A model generated the notes under the pieces. It searched no databases. It worked only from the letters and a program-made list of their open reading frames with translations, and was not told where the DNA came from. Below, in pieces: positions 1-10,776 of a stretch of DNA of 64,000 nt. A program made the position numbers and the translations under genes. Origin of the DNA: Myotis daubentonii. Its lineage: Eukaryota; Chordata; Mammalia; Chiroptera; Vespertilionidae. The DNA lies in NCBI RefSeq assembly GCF_963259705.1, contig NC_081852.1:63052359-63116358 (forward strand), read 5' to 3'. Within the stretch, counting starts at the first letter, position 1, and every line of letters begins with the position of its first letter.

Positions 1-442
1 ACCGCACCCTGCGTGTGCCCCGACCAGGGCGTGGCCGTGCCGTGGAGCCGCCACAGGGTCGTCACGAGGATGAAGCGCCCCCCTAAGTGGGAGTCTTGCA
101 AGAATGTGTGGTGTGCCCGGTGGGTGTGACTCCATGGTTGAGCGTCGACCTATGAGTCAGGTCATGGGTTAGATTCCTGGTCGGAGGAGCACAGGCCTGG
201 GTTGTGGGCTCGATCCCCAGTAGGGGGCGTGCAGGAGGCAGCTGATCTGAAATAACTATATATCTAAAAAAAAGAAAAGGAGACTATACTATATACATCT
301 AGAAAAACAAACGCGCGGCATTTAAACCCAGCGTCCGAGGTCGCTTGCACGCCAGGCCCTCTTGGGGCTTGGCCCCCGACGTCGGGCCCCCCTGGGCGGT
401 GCTGGCCGGGAGCTGCCCTGGAACAGGCCTTCCTCCGCCCAG
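1..442 (+). other. CHST15: CHST15 intron, 3' part
   Basis: This non-coding sequence runs up to the acceptor AG at 441-442, just before the penultimate CHST15 coding exon. It holds one Ves SINE (114-281) and otherwise unique GC-rich sequence. Earlier CHST15 exons lie before base 1. Confidence 0.8.
114..281 (+). mobile_element. Ves SINE
   Basis: A tRNA-derived head (B-box-like gattcctggtcgg) is followed by the bat Ves body (gtgcaggaggcagctgatc) and an A-rich tail. The CT-rich middle is missing, so the copy is internally shortened. Confidence 0.8.
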
Positions 443-590
443 GTGCGCCTGCAGGTGGGGTTGTACGCCGTGTACCTCCTGGACTGGCTCGCCGTCTTCC
501 ACAGAGAGCAGCTCCTCGTCCTGCGCCTGGAGGACCACGCGTCCGACGTCAAGTCCACCATGCGGAGGGTCTTCCAGTTCCTCAGCCTCG
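443..590 (+). CDS. CHST15: CHST15 penultimate coding exon
   Basis: CHST15 (N-acetylgalactosamine 4-sulfate 6-O-sulfotransferase) is a type II Golgi membrane enzyme. It moves sulfate from PAPS to C6 of GalNAc-4-sulfate in chondroitin sulfate A, giving the disulfated E unit. This exon encodes 49 residues starting VRLQVGLYAVYLLDWL and including ILRLEDH-type sequence (here LVLRLEDHASDVKSTM), which I recognise as the conserved C-terminal part of the sulfotransferase fold. The acceptor is cctccgcccag before 443 and the donor is gtacgg at 591. The exon starts in phase 0 and leaves one base, which joins GG of the next exon to make glycine. It is 148 nt long with no stop. The N-terminal and PAPS-loop exons lie outside the window. 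The family assignment is very secure. Confidence 0.95.
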
Positions 591-924
591 GTACGGAGGT
601 CAAAGGTCGCTGGAGCCAGGCAGGGCTGGGCAGGGCTGGGCAGGGCTGGGCTGAGCTGGGCGGCCATTCGGCACCAGCTGTGGGTGGTGTGGGGAGAGGT
701 CCTGGGGAGGGACGGGGGGTCCCCTGGAGGGAGAGAGCTGCGCCCTGTTCCTGGTGGAATGGCGGGAGGGTGGGTGTCCCAGCAGGTGCACGGGTGGGTG
801 ACGGGGGTCCCGCTGCTGAAGGGCGCGGGGAAGGCCCCTGTCTCAGTGGGAAGCGGGAGGTGGGGGGAGGCCTGCCCTGCCCGGCGCCCCTGCTGCCCCT
901 CAGCCTCTGTTCTCCGCGCTCCAG
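591..924 (+). other. CHST15: last CHST15 intron
   Basis: A 334-bp GT-AG intron, very GC-rich. Near its 5' end is a short tandem run of gcagggctggg (628-650, about three copies). No transposon is seen. Confidence 0.85.
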
Positions 925-1115
925 GGCCGCTGAGCGAGAAGCAGGAGGCCCTGATGACCAGGAGCCCCGCCTCCAACGCCCGGCGCCCCGAGGACCGCAG
1001 CCTGGGGCCCATGTGGCCGCTCACGCAGCGGCTCCTGCGGGACTTCTACGGGCCCTTCAACGCACGGCTGGCCCAGGTCCTCGCTGACGAGGCGTTCGCC
1101 TGGAGGAAGACGTGA
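925..1115 (+). CDS. CHST15: CHST15 terminal coding exon
   Basis: This exon encodes the last 64 residues of CHST15, counting the split glycine. It begins GPLSEKQEALM and ends LADEAFAWRKT before TGA at 1113-1115. The block with SPASNARRPED and PFNARLAQVLADEAFAW is characteristic of the CHST15 C-terminus and essentially invariant in mammals. The acceptor is cgcgctccag before 925, and the one base left from the previous exon restores the frame. The gene reads on the + strand, upstream of and parallel to CPXM2, the order known in human 10q26. No frameshift or internal stop is present, so the gene looks functional here. Confidence 0.96.
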
Positions 1116-1851
1116 GGCCGGGCGCCCGGGTGCAGGCTCAGCGTCACGGTGATTGCAGACATCTCCCTCCGCGGGCCGTGGGCTCAGCGTGAGAAACCCC
1201 GACGTCCGAGGCTCCTGCCCCCGGGCACGGCTCAGCCGGGACCTTCCGGAGGCCTTTGCGAGGTCACAGCCGGGCCATCAGCCCCTCATGAGGCCCCGGC
1301 TCAGCTCACAGGCGACAAGACGCCCCGTCCTGATTCAGAAACTCGGGGCGTGAGCCCACGGGCCGAGCGTGGGGCGCTGGGATCCCCAGGAGAACCTGCG
1401 GGGCCACTGCAGCCTGCTGTGCCCGTGGATGGGCTAAAGGCCTCGTCGTTTCTCAGAGGCGATGGGGAAGGATTGAGGGGAGCCCTGAGCCCACTGGGCA
1501 CCTGCCCGGGGGACCCAGCGAGGCTTCGCGCTCGAGTGCTGTCGGAGGCTCCCTGTGGCCCGGACCAGGGCTCTCTGAGGTCCCGACGCCAAGGCGGAGC
1601 GCGTCGGCACCCCCATACCCACCGGAAGTCAACACCTCCACACCCCGTCACTCCAGCCCGGCGCCCCGTCTTCCTGCCGTGGGGGCGCAGCCCGTGGAAG
1701 GCGAGCGGGGGTTCGGAGCCCTGCGGCCTGGCTGTTCCTGTCTGGAGGGGCTGTAAGTCCTGACACGGCTTCCAGGGACAGCCCCCACCCCTCTCGCAGC
1801 CGGCGGGGCGCAGAGCAGCAGCCGCGGGAGGTCTGGCCCCAGGACAGCAGT

Positions 1852-1869
1852 GTGTGTGTGTGTGTGTGT
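1852..1869. repeat. (TG)n microsatellite
   Basis: About nine TG units, followed after 20 bases by a second imperfect GTGTGTGCGTGTGTG run (to about 1903). It lies inside the probable CHST15 3' UTR. Confidence 0.85.
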
Positions 1870-2437
1870 ATTTATTTGCAGCACACGTGTGTGTGCGTGT
1901 GTGCACAGGTGCATGTTATGAGCCGGTTCCCTCCGGTTCTGTGGCTGACGCGGCTCCCGGCTCCCCGCTCCCCGCTCTGGACACAGCGCTCCTTGGACTC
2001 GGGTCTCTGCCCGCGAACTTTCCACGCTCACTGGGATTTGCTCCCAGCACAGCCGCCACCACGGCCTTCTCACGCCTCCTCTGCACGTGACCGCGTGCAG
2101 CCCACCTGCTTCTCACAGAAGCACCCGGCGGTGTTGTTGCCGATGCCGCCGGTTTATTGTACAGATCGTTTTCTACGCCAGCCGTCCGTCCGGGCCCGCG
2201 GTGCCCGCAGACGCGGTGTCTGTCTGCAGGGCCTCCCCGAGGGCACTGCCTGTGCTCTGCTTCGAGGCCGGTTGGTGCTGCTCTGCGTGGTGGCCCTGGA
2301 GCCCCCCCCCCAAACCAAAGTGGAACGGGGCGTGCCCCCGCCTGTGCCCTGCAGAGCCGAGTGCGGGGCCCTGCGCACCGTCCTTCTGCGCCCCCTGAGC
2401 TGCCGAGGGAACCACGTGATGCTGTACTTTCTGCCGA

Positions 2438-2443
2438 ATTAAA
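2438..2443 (+). terminator. CHST15: poly(A) signal of CHST15
   Basis: ATTAAA, the commonest AATAAA variant, lies 1.3 kb after the stop codon. GT-rich sequence (ggttcgctgtgtgtgac, about 2510-2526) lies downstream, as expected for a cleavage region. It is the only convincing signal in this stretch. Confidence 0.5.
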
Positions 2444-2460
2444 CGTGGGCCCCGACGGGG

Positions 2461-4065
2461 ATGGATTGCAGGCGCTTCCTTGCTGTGCTGAGCCCTCGGG
2501 GTCCTCTGGGGTTCGCTGTGTGTGACTGAGTCGCCGGGGAGGTCAGAGGTCAGCCTCCCCTGCCTGCTCCCTAGGGTGACCGCGGAGGGAGGCAGGATCC
2601 CAGCGAAGGGTCCGGTGGGACTGGGGCTCTGCGGGCCTCGGGGGTGAGCCGGGGGTGAGGCCCCCCCCCGACCCCAGACGGGCCCAGTGCTGGGTTCAGG
2701 CGTCTGGGTTCAAAGGTCGAATGGCCACAGGCCCTGCTACTCCCCACAGGCTGCTCCCCGTCCCCACCACCTGCCTGGCTCCGGGGCTGCGAGTCTGAGA
2801 CCCCTGTGTCCCTTTGGACACTCAGGTCCTGGGGTTTGTCTCAAGTGTGGGGTTTGGAAGGCCAGGCCATCGGGGGGCGGCGGGGACTCTGGTTGGTCCC
2901 CCAGTTCTGGGGAGACCACATTGGGGGAGCCTCTCTCGCCAGCGCTGCCCCCACAGGGTGTGTTGGGGGGAGGGGGGCTGGTGAATCCAGACCTGGAAGT
3001 GAGGGGACCCATCTCTTGACAACAGGCAGGAGCGGCTTTGCCCAGCAGCGGACGTGTCTAAGCAGAAAGGGGGTGAGGGGGGATGGGGACAGACAGGTGG
3101 GTCTGAGGGCTGATTGGCGACTCCCCTCCCCTCTGTGTGTGGCCCCCACTCAGGAACCAGCTCTCGGAACACCCTGCTGAGGCTCATGCGTCTTCATGTC
3201 ACTCTCCCCGGAATGGCCTCCCAGGTGACCCCGCGGGGACCCGAGGCAAAGGCCGCTCCTGGAGGCACCGCAGGCCTCATCGCGTGGGACAGGCTCCGTG
3301 GGCGGCGTGGCCTGTGGGTGGGAGAGCCTGGTCTTCCCAGAACCTCGCCCACAGGGCTCCCTGGGTGGCATCAGGGACGGGGGGGTCCTGGGAGGAGGGA
3401 CAGCGGGTCCTGGGAGGAGGGACAGCAGTCGGCCTGAGGAGCTGCCTTAGTGTCCTGTGGCTGCTGTAACAAGTCACCCCAGACCGAGGGGCTTAAAACA
3501 AGGGTGTCATCTCCTAGTCCCGGGGGTCAGAGCCCGGCGCCAGCCTCGCGTGGGCACCATCTTCAAAGTGTAGCATCTTCACGTCGCCCTCTGCCCCTCG
3601 CCCCTGCCCCTTAGGGACCCTTGGCTGCTGTGGGCCCTCAGCCTCGCAGGCCCCTCGCTGTCCCCAGGACGCAGCTCGAAGCGCCTTGGCCAAGTGAGGG
3701 ACAGTCCAGGCCGGGGCCAGGCGTGGACACCTCCCAGGGCCGCTGTTCAGCCAATTGCAGCAGGACAGTCAGTGAGCTGGCCGGACGGTCCAGGGAAGGA
3801 GTGGGTGGCCTGGCCTGTCCCTGTGGCTGTGCCCTGTGGGGTCCACCAGGGCTGAGTGGGCAGGCAGCCTCGGACACGCCCGCTCTGAGATGGAGCGCCT
3901 TCCTGGTCCCGCCACTGGAGAGTGGGGGTGAGGGGAGCGGGAAAGGCCCGCCGGCCTCTGGAATTCATTCTGCACATTTCTCCCGAGTGAGGCCCCTCCC
4001 CCCCGCACCCCCTCCCGGGCTGTGTCTGCAGCTCCAGGCAGCAGCACATTGCAGGGCCGGCCTTC
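2461..4065. other. intergenic, no gene seen
   Basis: GC-rich sequence without a credible exon. Bases 3447-3560 (ctgctgtaacaagtcacc, then ggcttaaaac and a ggtcagag run) resemble a widespread old mammalian interspersed repeat whose family I cannot name. No other structure was seen. Confidence 0.5.
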
Positions 4066-4088
4066 GCTGCTGCTGCTGCTGGTGCTGC

Positions 4089-4142
<54 letters not shown>
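4066..4142. repeat. (CTG)n plus (TG)n compound microsatellite
   Basis: Roughly eight imperfect CTG/GTG triplets run straight into about 25 uninterrupted TG units ending at tttcagg. The alternating purine-pyrimidine run could form Z-DNA and is probably length-polymorphic. Confidence 0.95.
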
Positions 4143-4143
<1 letters not shown>

Positions 4144-4823
4144 CAGGGCGTCCTCAGCTCCTGGGTCCCGCCTCAGCCACACGGCCGTGCCAGGTCTGGA
4201 CAGGGCCGTGCCAAGTCTGAGGTCCAGCGGCCTGTGAGTCAGTCATGCTCCCAAGGAAGCAGCTTGCGAAAGCCACACAACCAGAATGTTCCCTGGTCCC
4301 CGAGAGCTCAGGGTGGTGGCTGGGGAAGGCTGACCCCCGACCTCATGTCCACGGGTCCTGCCTGATGGTCCCAGGCTGGGCTCAGCTGCGGGGCTCTGCT
4401 CTGTCCCTGTCTCAGCTCCCCCCCCTTCCCCCCTGCTCCCCCCTATGGCCCTCCTTGAACGTCGCGTGGCCAGCTCGGCCGTCCCCCCAGTGGGGGTGCC
4501 TGCGCCAGGCTCAGCCTTGCCCAGGTTGCCAGGGGACCCAGGCGAGCTGGGAAGTGCGGAGTGGCATGTACGGTTTTAGCAGCACTTTCTGCACCTGCAC
4601 TTTGCAGGAGGCCCTGGCCGGGCACGGGGGTGGGGGTGGGGGTGGGTGCTGCTCCGTCACTGATCCAGGCTGGCTCCTGCACCAGTTATCTGTGGGGAGG
4701 CCGTGGGGGGTTGCGGGCCCACGTTCTCAGCAGCTGAGATTACAGAGCCAACGGGGCAAGTGGGGAGAGCGGGGAGGCCCTGCCTCACCCCTCCTTCGTC
4801 TTAGACTTTTCGTCTTTACTTAG

Positions 4824-5014
4824 CAGCAGTTCTCAACCTTCCTGACGCCGCGGCCCTTTAATACAGTGCCTCATGTGGTGGCGACCCCCAGCCATAACAT
4901 TATTTCGTTGCTACTTCATGACTGTCATGTTGCTACTGTTATGAATCGTCACGTAAATACCTGATATGCAGGATGCATTGCCATTGTTCGCGACCCACAG
5001 GTTGAGAACCGCTG
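4824..5014. mobile_element. SPIN-like non-autonomous hAT element, copy 1
   Basis: The ends are cagcagttctcaacc and ggttgagaaccgctg, 15-bp inverted repeats with one mismatch. The interior (gttgctacttcatgactgtc, gatatgcaggatg) matches what I recall of the SPIN_NA family. At 191 bp it is slightly shorter than the second copy at 49847. No clear 8-bp target duplication flanks it. Confidence 0.75.
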
Positions 5015-5264
5015 AAGAGCACTTAAGGTCCAATTACCCATCTGTCTGTCGGAAGGGCCAGTCCTTTCTCTGAGCGTGATCTGCAGGGGGGATTCTGGGT
5101 AACCTCCAGGCCATCTGCAGGTCACCTCGGGGTCATCTCCGGGCCCAACCGCACTGGGATGGTCAGCGCTGGCTGCGGCTGTAGCTCCATGAAGGGCAGG
5201 AGGCCGCAGAGCCCTCCGGTGGTCTCCTTCCTGTGCTGGGCTCCAAGGCTCTCCGCCTGCTTTG

Positions 5265-5700
5265 CAGAGAGGCGCTCGCCAAGGCGGGTCGGGGGTGCTG
5301 GGGACCCCCGAGGTCTTCGAGGAGATGAACCAAGACGCCCCCCACCCTCTGCACCCCCCCCCCCCTCGCGCATGTGCGGGGACCGGTCCCAGCATCCCCG
5401 CCGCTCTGAGCACCTCTCCCGCCTGCAGTCTCCCACGCGGGACCTGTCGGATGTCGGCCTGAAGGGAGCTCTGTGCGCCTCGGTGCTGGCTCGGCGTGTG
5501 ATGGGGTCACAGTGCAGGTCCCTGTCAGACACGCTGGCGGGAGGACGACGCGGGGACCATGACAGCGGGTTCATTGTGAATGCAGAGCCGACCGGGGCCT
5601 TCCGCGGGGCAGCCGCGAGCACGCCCTGGACATCGGCCGGACATGGGACAGGAGGCCACCTGCGGTGGCAGCGGTGCCAGCCGGTCGCTGAGCAGCTACC
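5265..5700. other. CpG-rich intergenic patch
   Basis: CpG dinucleotides are dense here compared with the flanks, but no exon, start or splice pattern is visible. It may be a CpG island of unknown use or simply GC-rich subtelomere-like sequence. Confidence 0.4.
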
Positions 5701-5777
5701 GAGAGCCAGGCCCCGGGCAGCGGGCCCTCCTCCTCCGGCTTCCACCCCATCTCAGGAAGGGGTTCTGTCTGTCCTGG

Positions 5778-5880
5778 TTTTACCATTATCCAGGTGGAGA
5801 AACTGAGGCTCGGGGGGCCAAATAAGGGGACCCAGCCCCCCAGCTGCGAAAGACCAGAGCTGGTCCTGATCCCTTCTCAC
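5778..5880 (-). mobile_element. MIR SINE fragment
   Basis: The pattern accattatccaggtgg, gaaactgaggctc, then an agctgcgaaagaccagagctgg block follows the MIR core read in reverse. It is heavily diverged. Confidence 0.5.
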
Positions 5881-6589
5881 CTCCGACCTCATAGTCCTGA
5901 AGCCTGAACTTCCAGGAGGCAGAGGAGCGGGGTGGGGGTGGGAGGGGGGAGCAGAGCCTCAGGCGGAGCTGGTGGGCGGGCAGGAGGCTGGCCGGACGCT
6001 GAGGGCGGAGGTCAGGGCCAGGCGGCATCTTCCAGGCCTTTCCTGGTCGAAGCAGCGAAGCTGACCTAGCGGCCCCTACATCCCCTGCGTCCTGTTGGGC
6101 GCCCAGCGTTGCGAGGGCTGCTGGGGCCCAGCGGGCAGGGAGCGCAGCCGATGGGGCTGCTGCCCTCGGCAGGAGCCCTGACCTTGGGAGGCTGAGCAGG
6201 TGGCCCTGGGCTCCATGGGCCCCCCCTCACCACCGAGGCTTCCAGCAGCCAGTTCTGGGGTTCGTAAGGAGCCCCCGTGGCCACCAGCTCTGTGGCACTG
6301 CGGGTCCGAGTCATGGCTGAGGAATGAGGAGTGGCTGCCTGCCTCCTCCGGGCTGGCCTCCAGATCTCAGGGGGGCAAAACTGAGCCCCACAGTTGCCAT
6401 GGAGACCACTTGTTTACTCCCACCTCCACATGAGCTCATCCGGAGAACTGCCATTTTCTGCACTTTCACCGTAATGGAATTCAGGAACATTCCAGAGCCA
6501 AAGCGGCCCCCGTTTCCAAAGGCGGCCTGCAGGGAGCTCAGGGTGCGGGCGGGCGTCTGTGTCTGGCCTCGAATTTCCTGCGTCCCTAA

Positions 6590-6895
6590 GAGAGCACCTC
6601 CACTCTGTAGTTCCGGCCTCCCTGCCTTCGCCCAGGCCACCACTCCACCTGGAGTCCCACCTTTCCCACCACCCAACGGGATCAGCTTCTTACTCCACCC
6701 AAGGCCAGGGTCAAGTGCTGCCTCCTCCAGGGTGGCCTCCTGGACCCCACCCTCCAATCCCCTCCTGATCAACACAAGATCTCTCCCCCTTCTTAGTCCC
6801 TCTCCACCTAGTGTGGCATTGGTTCCTCTGTCTGACCCTGTACTCGTGTGTGTGTTTCCATCTCCCATCAAGACAGCAAATTCTGGAGATGCTAC
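6590..6895 (+). mobile_element. L2 LINE 3'-end fragment (tentative)
   Basis: Pyrimidine-rich sequence in the order typical of L2 3' ends: a caagtgctgcctcctccagg-type block, then ccctgtactcgtgtg, then catcaagacagcaaattctgg. Divergence is high, so this rests on pattern order only. Confidence 0.4.
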
Positions 6896-7261
6896 CCCCA
6901 GGCACCCAGGTCACCCGTGGTCGTTGGCACCAATTCCACGCCGACAGGAAGCCCCAGTGTGGGGTGCACCCTGTGGGGAGTGGTGACGAAGGAAACTATT
7001 CAGTGCAGACAGCTCAGCTGTGATACTAGTGTCACAGCTCAATGATGCAGCAGCTCGGCCGTTACCCCTGCCCTGCTGGCGGCTGTGCGGCTCTGCACTG
7101 CCCACTCCATGCTCTGTTCTGAGGCACTGTTAATATTTCACCTTCAGCGGTTCAGCTCCAGCCAAGGAAACAGCCCCCAGTCCCGGGGAGGGGAGGACAG
7201 GGCACTAGCCCAGGGCCAGCGGGGAGCTCACTTATGTAGACAGAAGGCCTCACACCTGGCC

Positions 7262-7370
7262 CCTGATTGGTCTGTCCTCATGCAAATGAGGACTTCAAAT
7301 CCTCACAGTTTGATTGGTCCAAAACTCGGGTGGAGGTGGGGCAGATACAGCTGAGTAGCTCCCATTGGAC
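7262..7370. promoter_or_regulatory. CCAAT/octamer motif cluster
   Basis: Three ATTGG (inverted CCAAT) boxes at 7266, 7313 and 7364 surround a perfect octamer ATGCAAAT at 7280-7287, which sits in a near-palindrome (cctcatgcaaatgagg). This could be an old LTR or promoter remnant. No TATA box or downstream exon is visible. Confidence 0.3.
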
Positions 7371-8536
7371 GGGGCGTCTCAGTCCTGATGGATGTCGGAC
7401 TCCAGGACCAGGCGGCGGGGATCAGGGCAGGCTTCTCCCTGCAGCTCTGTGCATGCGAGGCCCATGGGTGAAATGGCTGCTGGGCTCGTTTTTCCCTGTT
7501 TTTGAGCCCAGCTGGTCCCCAGGACCCCTCTTGGCCTTATCGCCTTTCTCGGGGTTCACACCCGGCAGATGCTCCTGCGGGAAGGGCCGAGGGTGCCTGG
7601 GGAGACCTGGACTGGGAGCCCGGCTGCTGGAGGACATGGCACCGCAGTGAACTTTTCGGAGCCTCAGTTTCCCCAGCTGCTGGCCAGGGCGGGGCCTGGA
7701 GGGTTTCGAGGACCCTCTCGATGCCTTTTGGAAACCTGTCCCTTTCCCGAAGCTGCTACCTCCTGAGGCGTTTCACAGAGGAAGAGAGTGAAGGGGTGGG
7801 AACCGGACAGCACCCCCCTCTCCATCCTGGGATTCCAGGAGCCGAGGCACCCAAACGCAGCCCTATGCTCTGCTGCCCCCGTGTGGCCCCCGTGGGCACT
7901 GCAGGCCGGACGCCCTGGCCGACGGGAGGGTCACCGAGGATGCCCATCGCCCCTCTGCCCGCTGGACTTCCTGTCTCCCTGGCCACCTCTCCCCAGCCAG
8001 GGAGCTCCCGGGGACCAAGGGTGACCGCGGCCGGAGGGCGCCCAAGGGTGGAAGCCTGAGGTCTCCCTCAGCCAATCAGGAGGCTTGTTCTGAAGGCGCT
8101 GCGATGTGGGGGGAAGGGGTGGTGTGGCAGCCCCCTCCCGCCCCAGAAGTGCACCCCTCCTGCTTCTTGGTCTGCAGGCTCACCCCACCCCTGCCTCACG
8201 GAGCCGGCCCGCAGGCCAGGCACCGTCATGGCCATGGTGCCCGCGGGGAAAGGCAGGCTCCCGGCCTGGACTTGCCGGACATTTACTAATAATTTAAATT
8301 AATGTACAAACGACTGAGCACCTTCCCCGCGGAGAGGAGGCAGCTGCCTCCCGCCTGCCCCTGCGGAGAGCGGGCCCAGGGGAGTGGGTGGCCGGCCTCC
8401 GGGCCCTGGAGCGAGCGGCGGCGCGGCGTCCACCAGGGGGCGCTCCTCCCGGAGCGAGGAGCCCTGCACTGCGCATGCTCCCGCCGGGGGTGTGCAGTGA
8501 AATTCAGAGCAAAAGGGAAATTTTCTGTCACCTCCC

Positions 8537-8660
8537 GTGTGTTTATTTACATCCACGTGTATTTATTTACGTTTAATGTATTTATTTGCATTCACATGGA
8601 TTTATTTCCATTCACATGGATGTGTTCGCATTCACATGGGTCCACATGTATTGGTTTGCA
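8537..8660. repeat. degenerate tandem repeat of about 18 bp
   Basis: Repeated variants of tttatttgcattcacatgga, six or seven imperfect copies, in an AT-rich island between GC-rich flanks. Confidence 0.75.
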
Positions 8661-8969
8661 TCTCCCCGGTTCCTGTGTGCTCTCAGCGGGTCCCAGCGTG
8701 TTCCTGACGCCCTGACCGGTCCTGGGCCTGGTACTGGCTGGGGAGTCAGGGCAGGACCCCTCTCTGAGAGCCGGGCTGTGTCTCCCGCTCGCGGCCCTTC
8801 CGCAGGTCCCAGCGCTGAAAGGGCAGGTCAGCCCCTCGTCACAGTCAGATTCAGAATCGGACTTCCCTGCCGCAGCGCGTGGGAGACACACGGATGCCCA
8901 CGCGTCCCGCCTCCCCGCGACCCCCAGGCCGACACAGGCCAGGGAGGAGAGAGGAGTTAACCCCGTGAG

Positions 8970-9036
8970 TGTGCACTTGTGTGCCTGTGTGTGTGAGTGC
9001 GTGTGTGTGAGTGTGTGTGCCCCGATGTGTGTGTCT
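8970..9036. repeat. TG-rich repeat
   Basis: An interrupted GTGTG/GTGAGTGTG run, directly followed by the CTCTGAC heptamer array. Confidence 0.8.
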
Positions 9037-9068
9037 CTGACCTCTGACCTCTGACCTCTGACCTCTCA
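9037..9068. repeat. CTCTGAC heptamer array (DR1 half-sites)
   Basis: Four TGACCT hexamers (9038, 9045, 9052, 9059) are each spaced by one base. This is the DR1 layout used by RXR heterodimers, HNF4 and COUP-TF. It may equally be a chance simple repeat. Confidence 0.7.
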
Positions 9069-9341
9069 CCCGGGCAGGGGGCTGAGCCGCAGGGGCAGGG
9101 GCTGCTCCCGCTCACCAGTCCCCGGAGCCGCCCTGCGTGAGCCCTGCCCCGGGCGCGGCCACGTCACTTCCGGGCGCCCTGGCCGTTCCCCCGCTGCTGC
9201 CCTCGGGCGCCGGGCGGCCCAGTGCTGGGCCGTGGCCGAGCCGGACGGAGTCGGTCCTCAGGAGGGGCCGCTGGCCTCAGGACAGGACAGCAGGTGAGGG
9301 GTGAGCCGCCCGCCCTGGGCCTCCCGCGGTGCCGCCGCTGC

Positions 9342-9482
9342 GTCCGTCCGTCTGTCCCACCGCCGCCCACCGGGGCCACTGAGCCGGGGTCCGTCCGTCT
9401 GTCCCACCGCCGCCCACCGGGGCCACTGAGCCGGGGTCCGTCCGTCTGTCCCACCGCCGCCCACGGGGCCACTGAGCCGGGG
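9342..9482. repeat. 47-bp minisatellite, three copies
   Basis: Nearly identical units begin gtccgtccgtctgtcccacc at 9342, 9389 and 9436. The last lacks one C. The units are CpG-rich and sit in a larger CpG-rich stretch (about 9130-9500). Confidence 0.9.
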
Positions 9483-10738
9483 TCGGCGTGACCGAGCCGC
9501 TGGGTTTTGCACTTCGGTTCATTTTTATGGTTGAAATGTAAACGGCAACGTGGGGCCGGGGCTCCGTGGGAGCCCCGCTCGTGAGACTCGGCCGGTGGCC
9601 CTGCAGGGGTGGAGGAGGCGCCCCTGGGTGCGCGGGGAGGGACCAGGGGGAGGGGGGCGCCAGGGGGAGGGGGCAGACAGTGACGCCCAGGGTTCGGGCC
9701 TGAGCCTGAGACGGGGTGGATGGGGGGGGCGGTGGCGCCGACGCACAGGCCATTTCTGTTTCGCCTGCCGCCAGGAGGGGGCCTGGGCCACAGAGAAACG
9801 GGGTCCCCTGCGGAGGATGAGCCGGGAGGAGGGAGCCCGAGCCGGAGGCTGGGCTGAGCGTCCGACACCTGCCAGGTGGCTGGTTTGGCCTCTGTGGTCA
9901 GATGAGTGGGGCTGGGCCCCAAGTTCCGTCCTCCGCTCGAGGGGCTGGAGCGTGGCCTGAAGGTCGTCCGGTGTCGATGGCAGCCCACGGGCGGAGGCGG
10001 GTCCTGGCGGCGGGAGCAGAGCCAGGCTTTCTCCCCCAAACACGCAGGGCCCAGCCGCCACCAGAGCCAGGCGGCCGGGGCTGGGCCTCACTGACCAGGG
10101 CCGGGTCTTGAGAGGCACTTGGCTGGGCCTCTGACCTCTGACCTCTGACCCTCTGGAACCGCCTGGGGCAGGTGGGCAGGCACCTGAGGAAGCGCTTTGA
10201 CCCCGAGTGACCCCAGCCATGACAGCGGGAAAAGTCTCCTAGTTGCCCGGCAGCCACCATCTTCCCTGCTCCTGCCCTGGGGCCTGAGTCAGTGTGAGGT
10301 GCCCATGCCCCAGGGCCCGTCCCCCGGAGCCGTCCCGCCTGCAGCCGCGGCCCCTCGGACGGACCTGCCTTTCAGGTGGAGCAACACTCCGTGACCCACA
10401 GACACTCGGGGGGCCCCGACATGCCGGTGGGGGGAGAGGGGGCGGCGGGGAGCTCAGCCTTCATCCTCTGCACCACCTACCTCTTCCCCCCTCCGCCCCC
10501 CCGCACAGGCATCCCCACACAGTGCACATCCCAGCAGGGACTCATGGGCCAGCGGCCCTGGGGTGAAGCTCCCCGTCCAATAGGGGCCGCACCCCCTGTG
10601 GGTGTGCAGCAGCCCTGCCTGCGCTGTGGACGCCCCTCGGGTCTGGGAGCACAGACCGCAGAGGGGCCCGAGGTGCTGTGAGGGCGCCACCGCCCAGCAG
10701 AGGGCAGCCTGGCCCTGGGAATGAGCCGCAGCCGCTCC
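9483..10738. other. intergenic, no gene seen
   Basis: GC-rich unique sequence. A second, shorter CTCTGAC array occurs at 10129-10151. No splice-flanked open frame resembling a known protein was found. Confidence 0.5.
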
Positions 10739-10776
10739 CAGAGAGGGAGGGAGGGAGGGAGGGAGGGAGGGAGGGC
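10739..10776. repeat. (GGGA)n microsatellite
   Basis: About eight GGGA/GGAG units in a purine-only run. Confidence 0.95.

Larger units (their letters stand above)
1116..2460 (+). other. CHST15: probable CHST15 3' UTR
   Basis: The sequence from the CHST15 stop to the first good poly(A) signal is GC-rich and non-coding, with a short TG tract in the middle. The extent is inferred from the ATTAAA at 2438 and the GT-rich sequence downstream of it. Transcript data would be needed to fix the end. Confidence 0.55.
5881..8536. other. intergenic, no gene seen
   Basis: Mixed unique sequence. An L2-like stretch (6590-6895), an X-box-like site (6393-6406) and a CCAAT/octamer cluster (7262-7370) are listed separately. 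No coding exon is supported. Confidence 0.5.

Noticed and set aside
9164..10039. Reverse-strand frame of 291 codons in CpG-rich DNA
   Set aside because: GC-rich sequence is poor in stop codons. The predicted peptide is low complexity and includes the 47-bp repeat.
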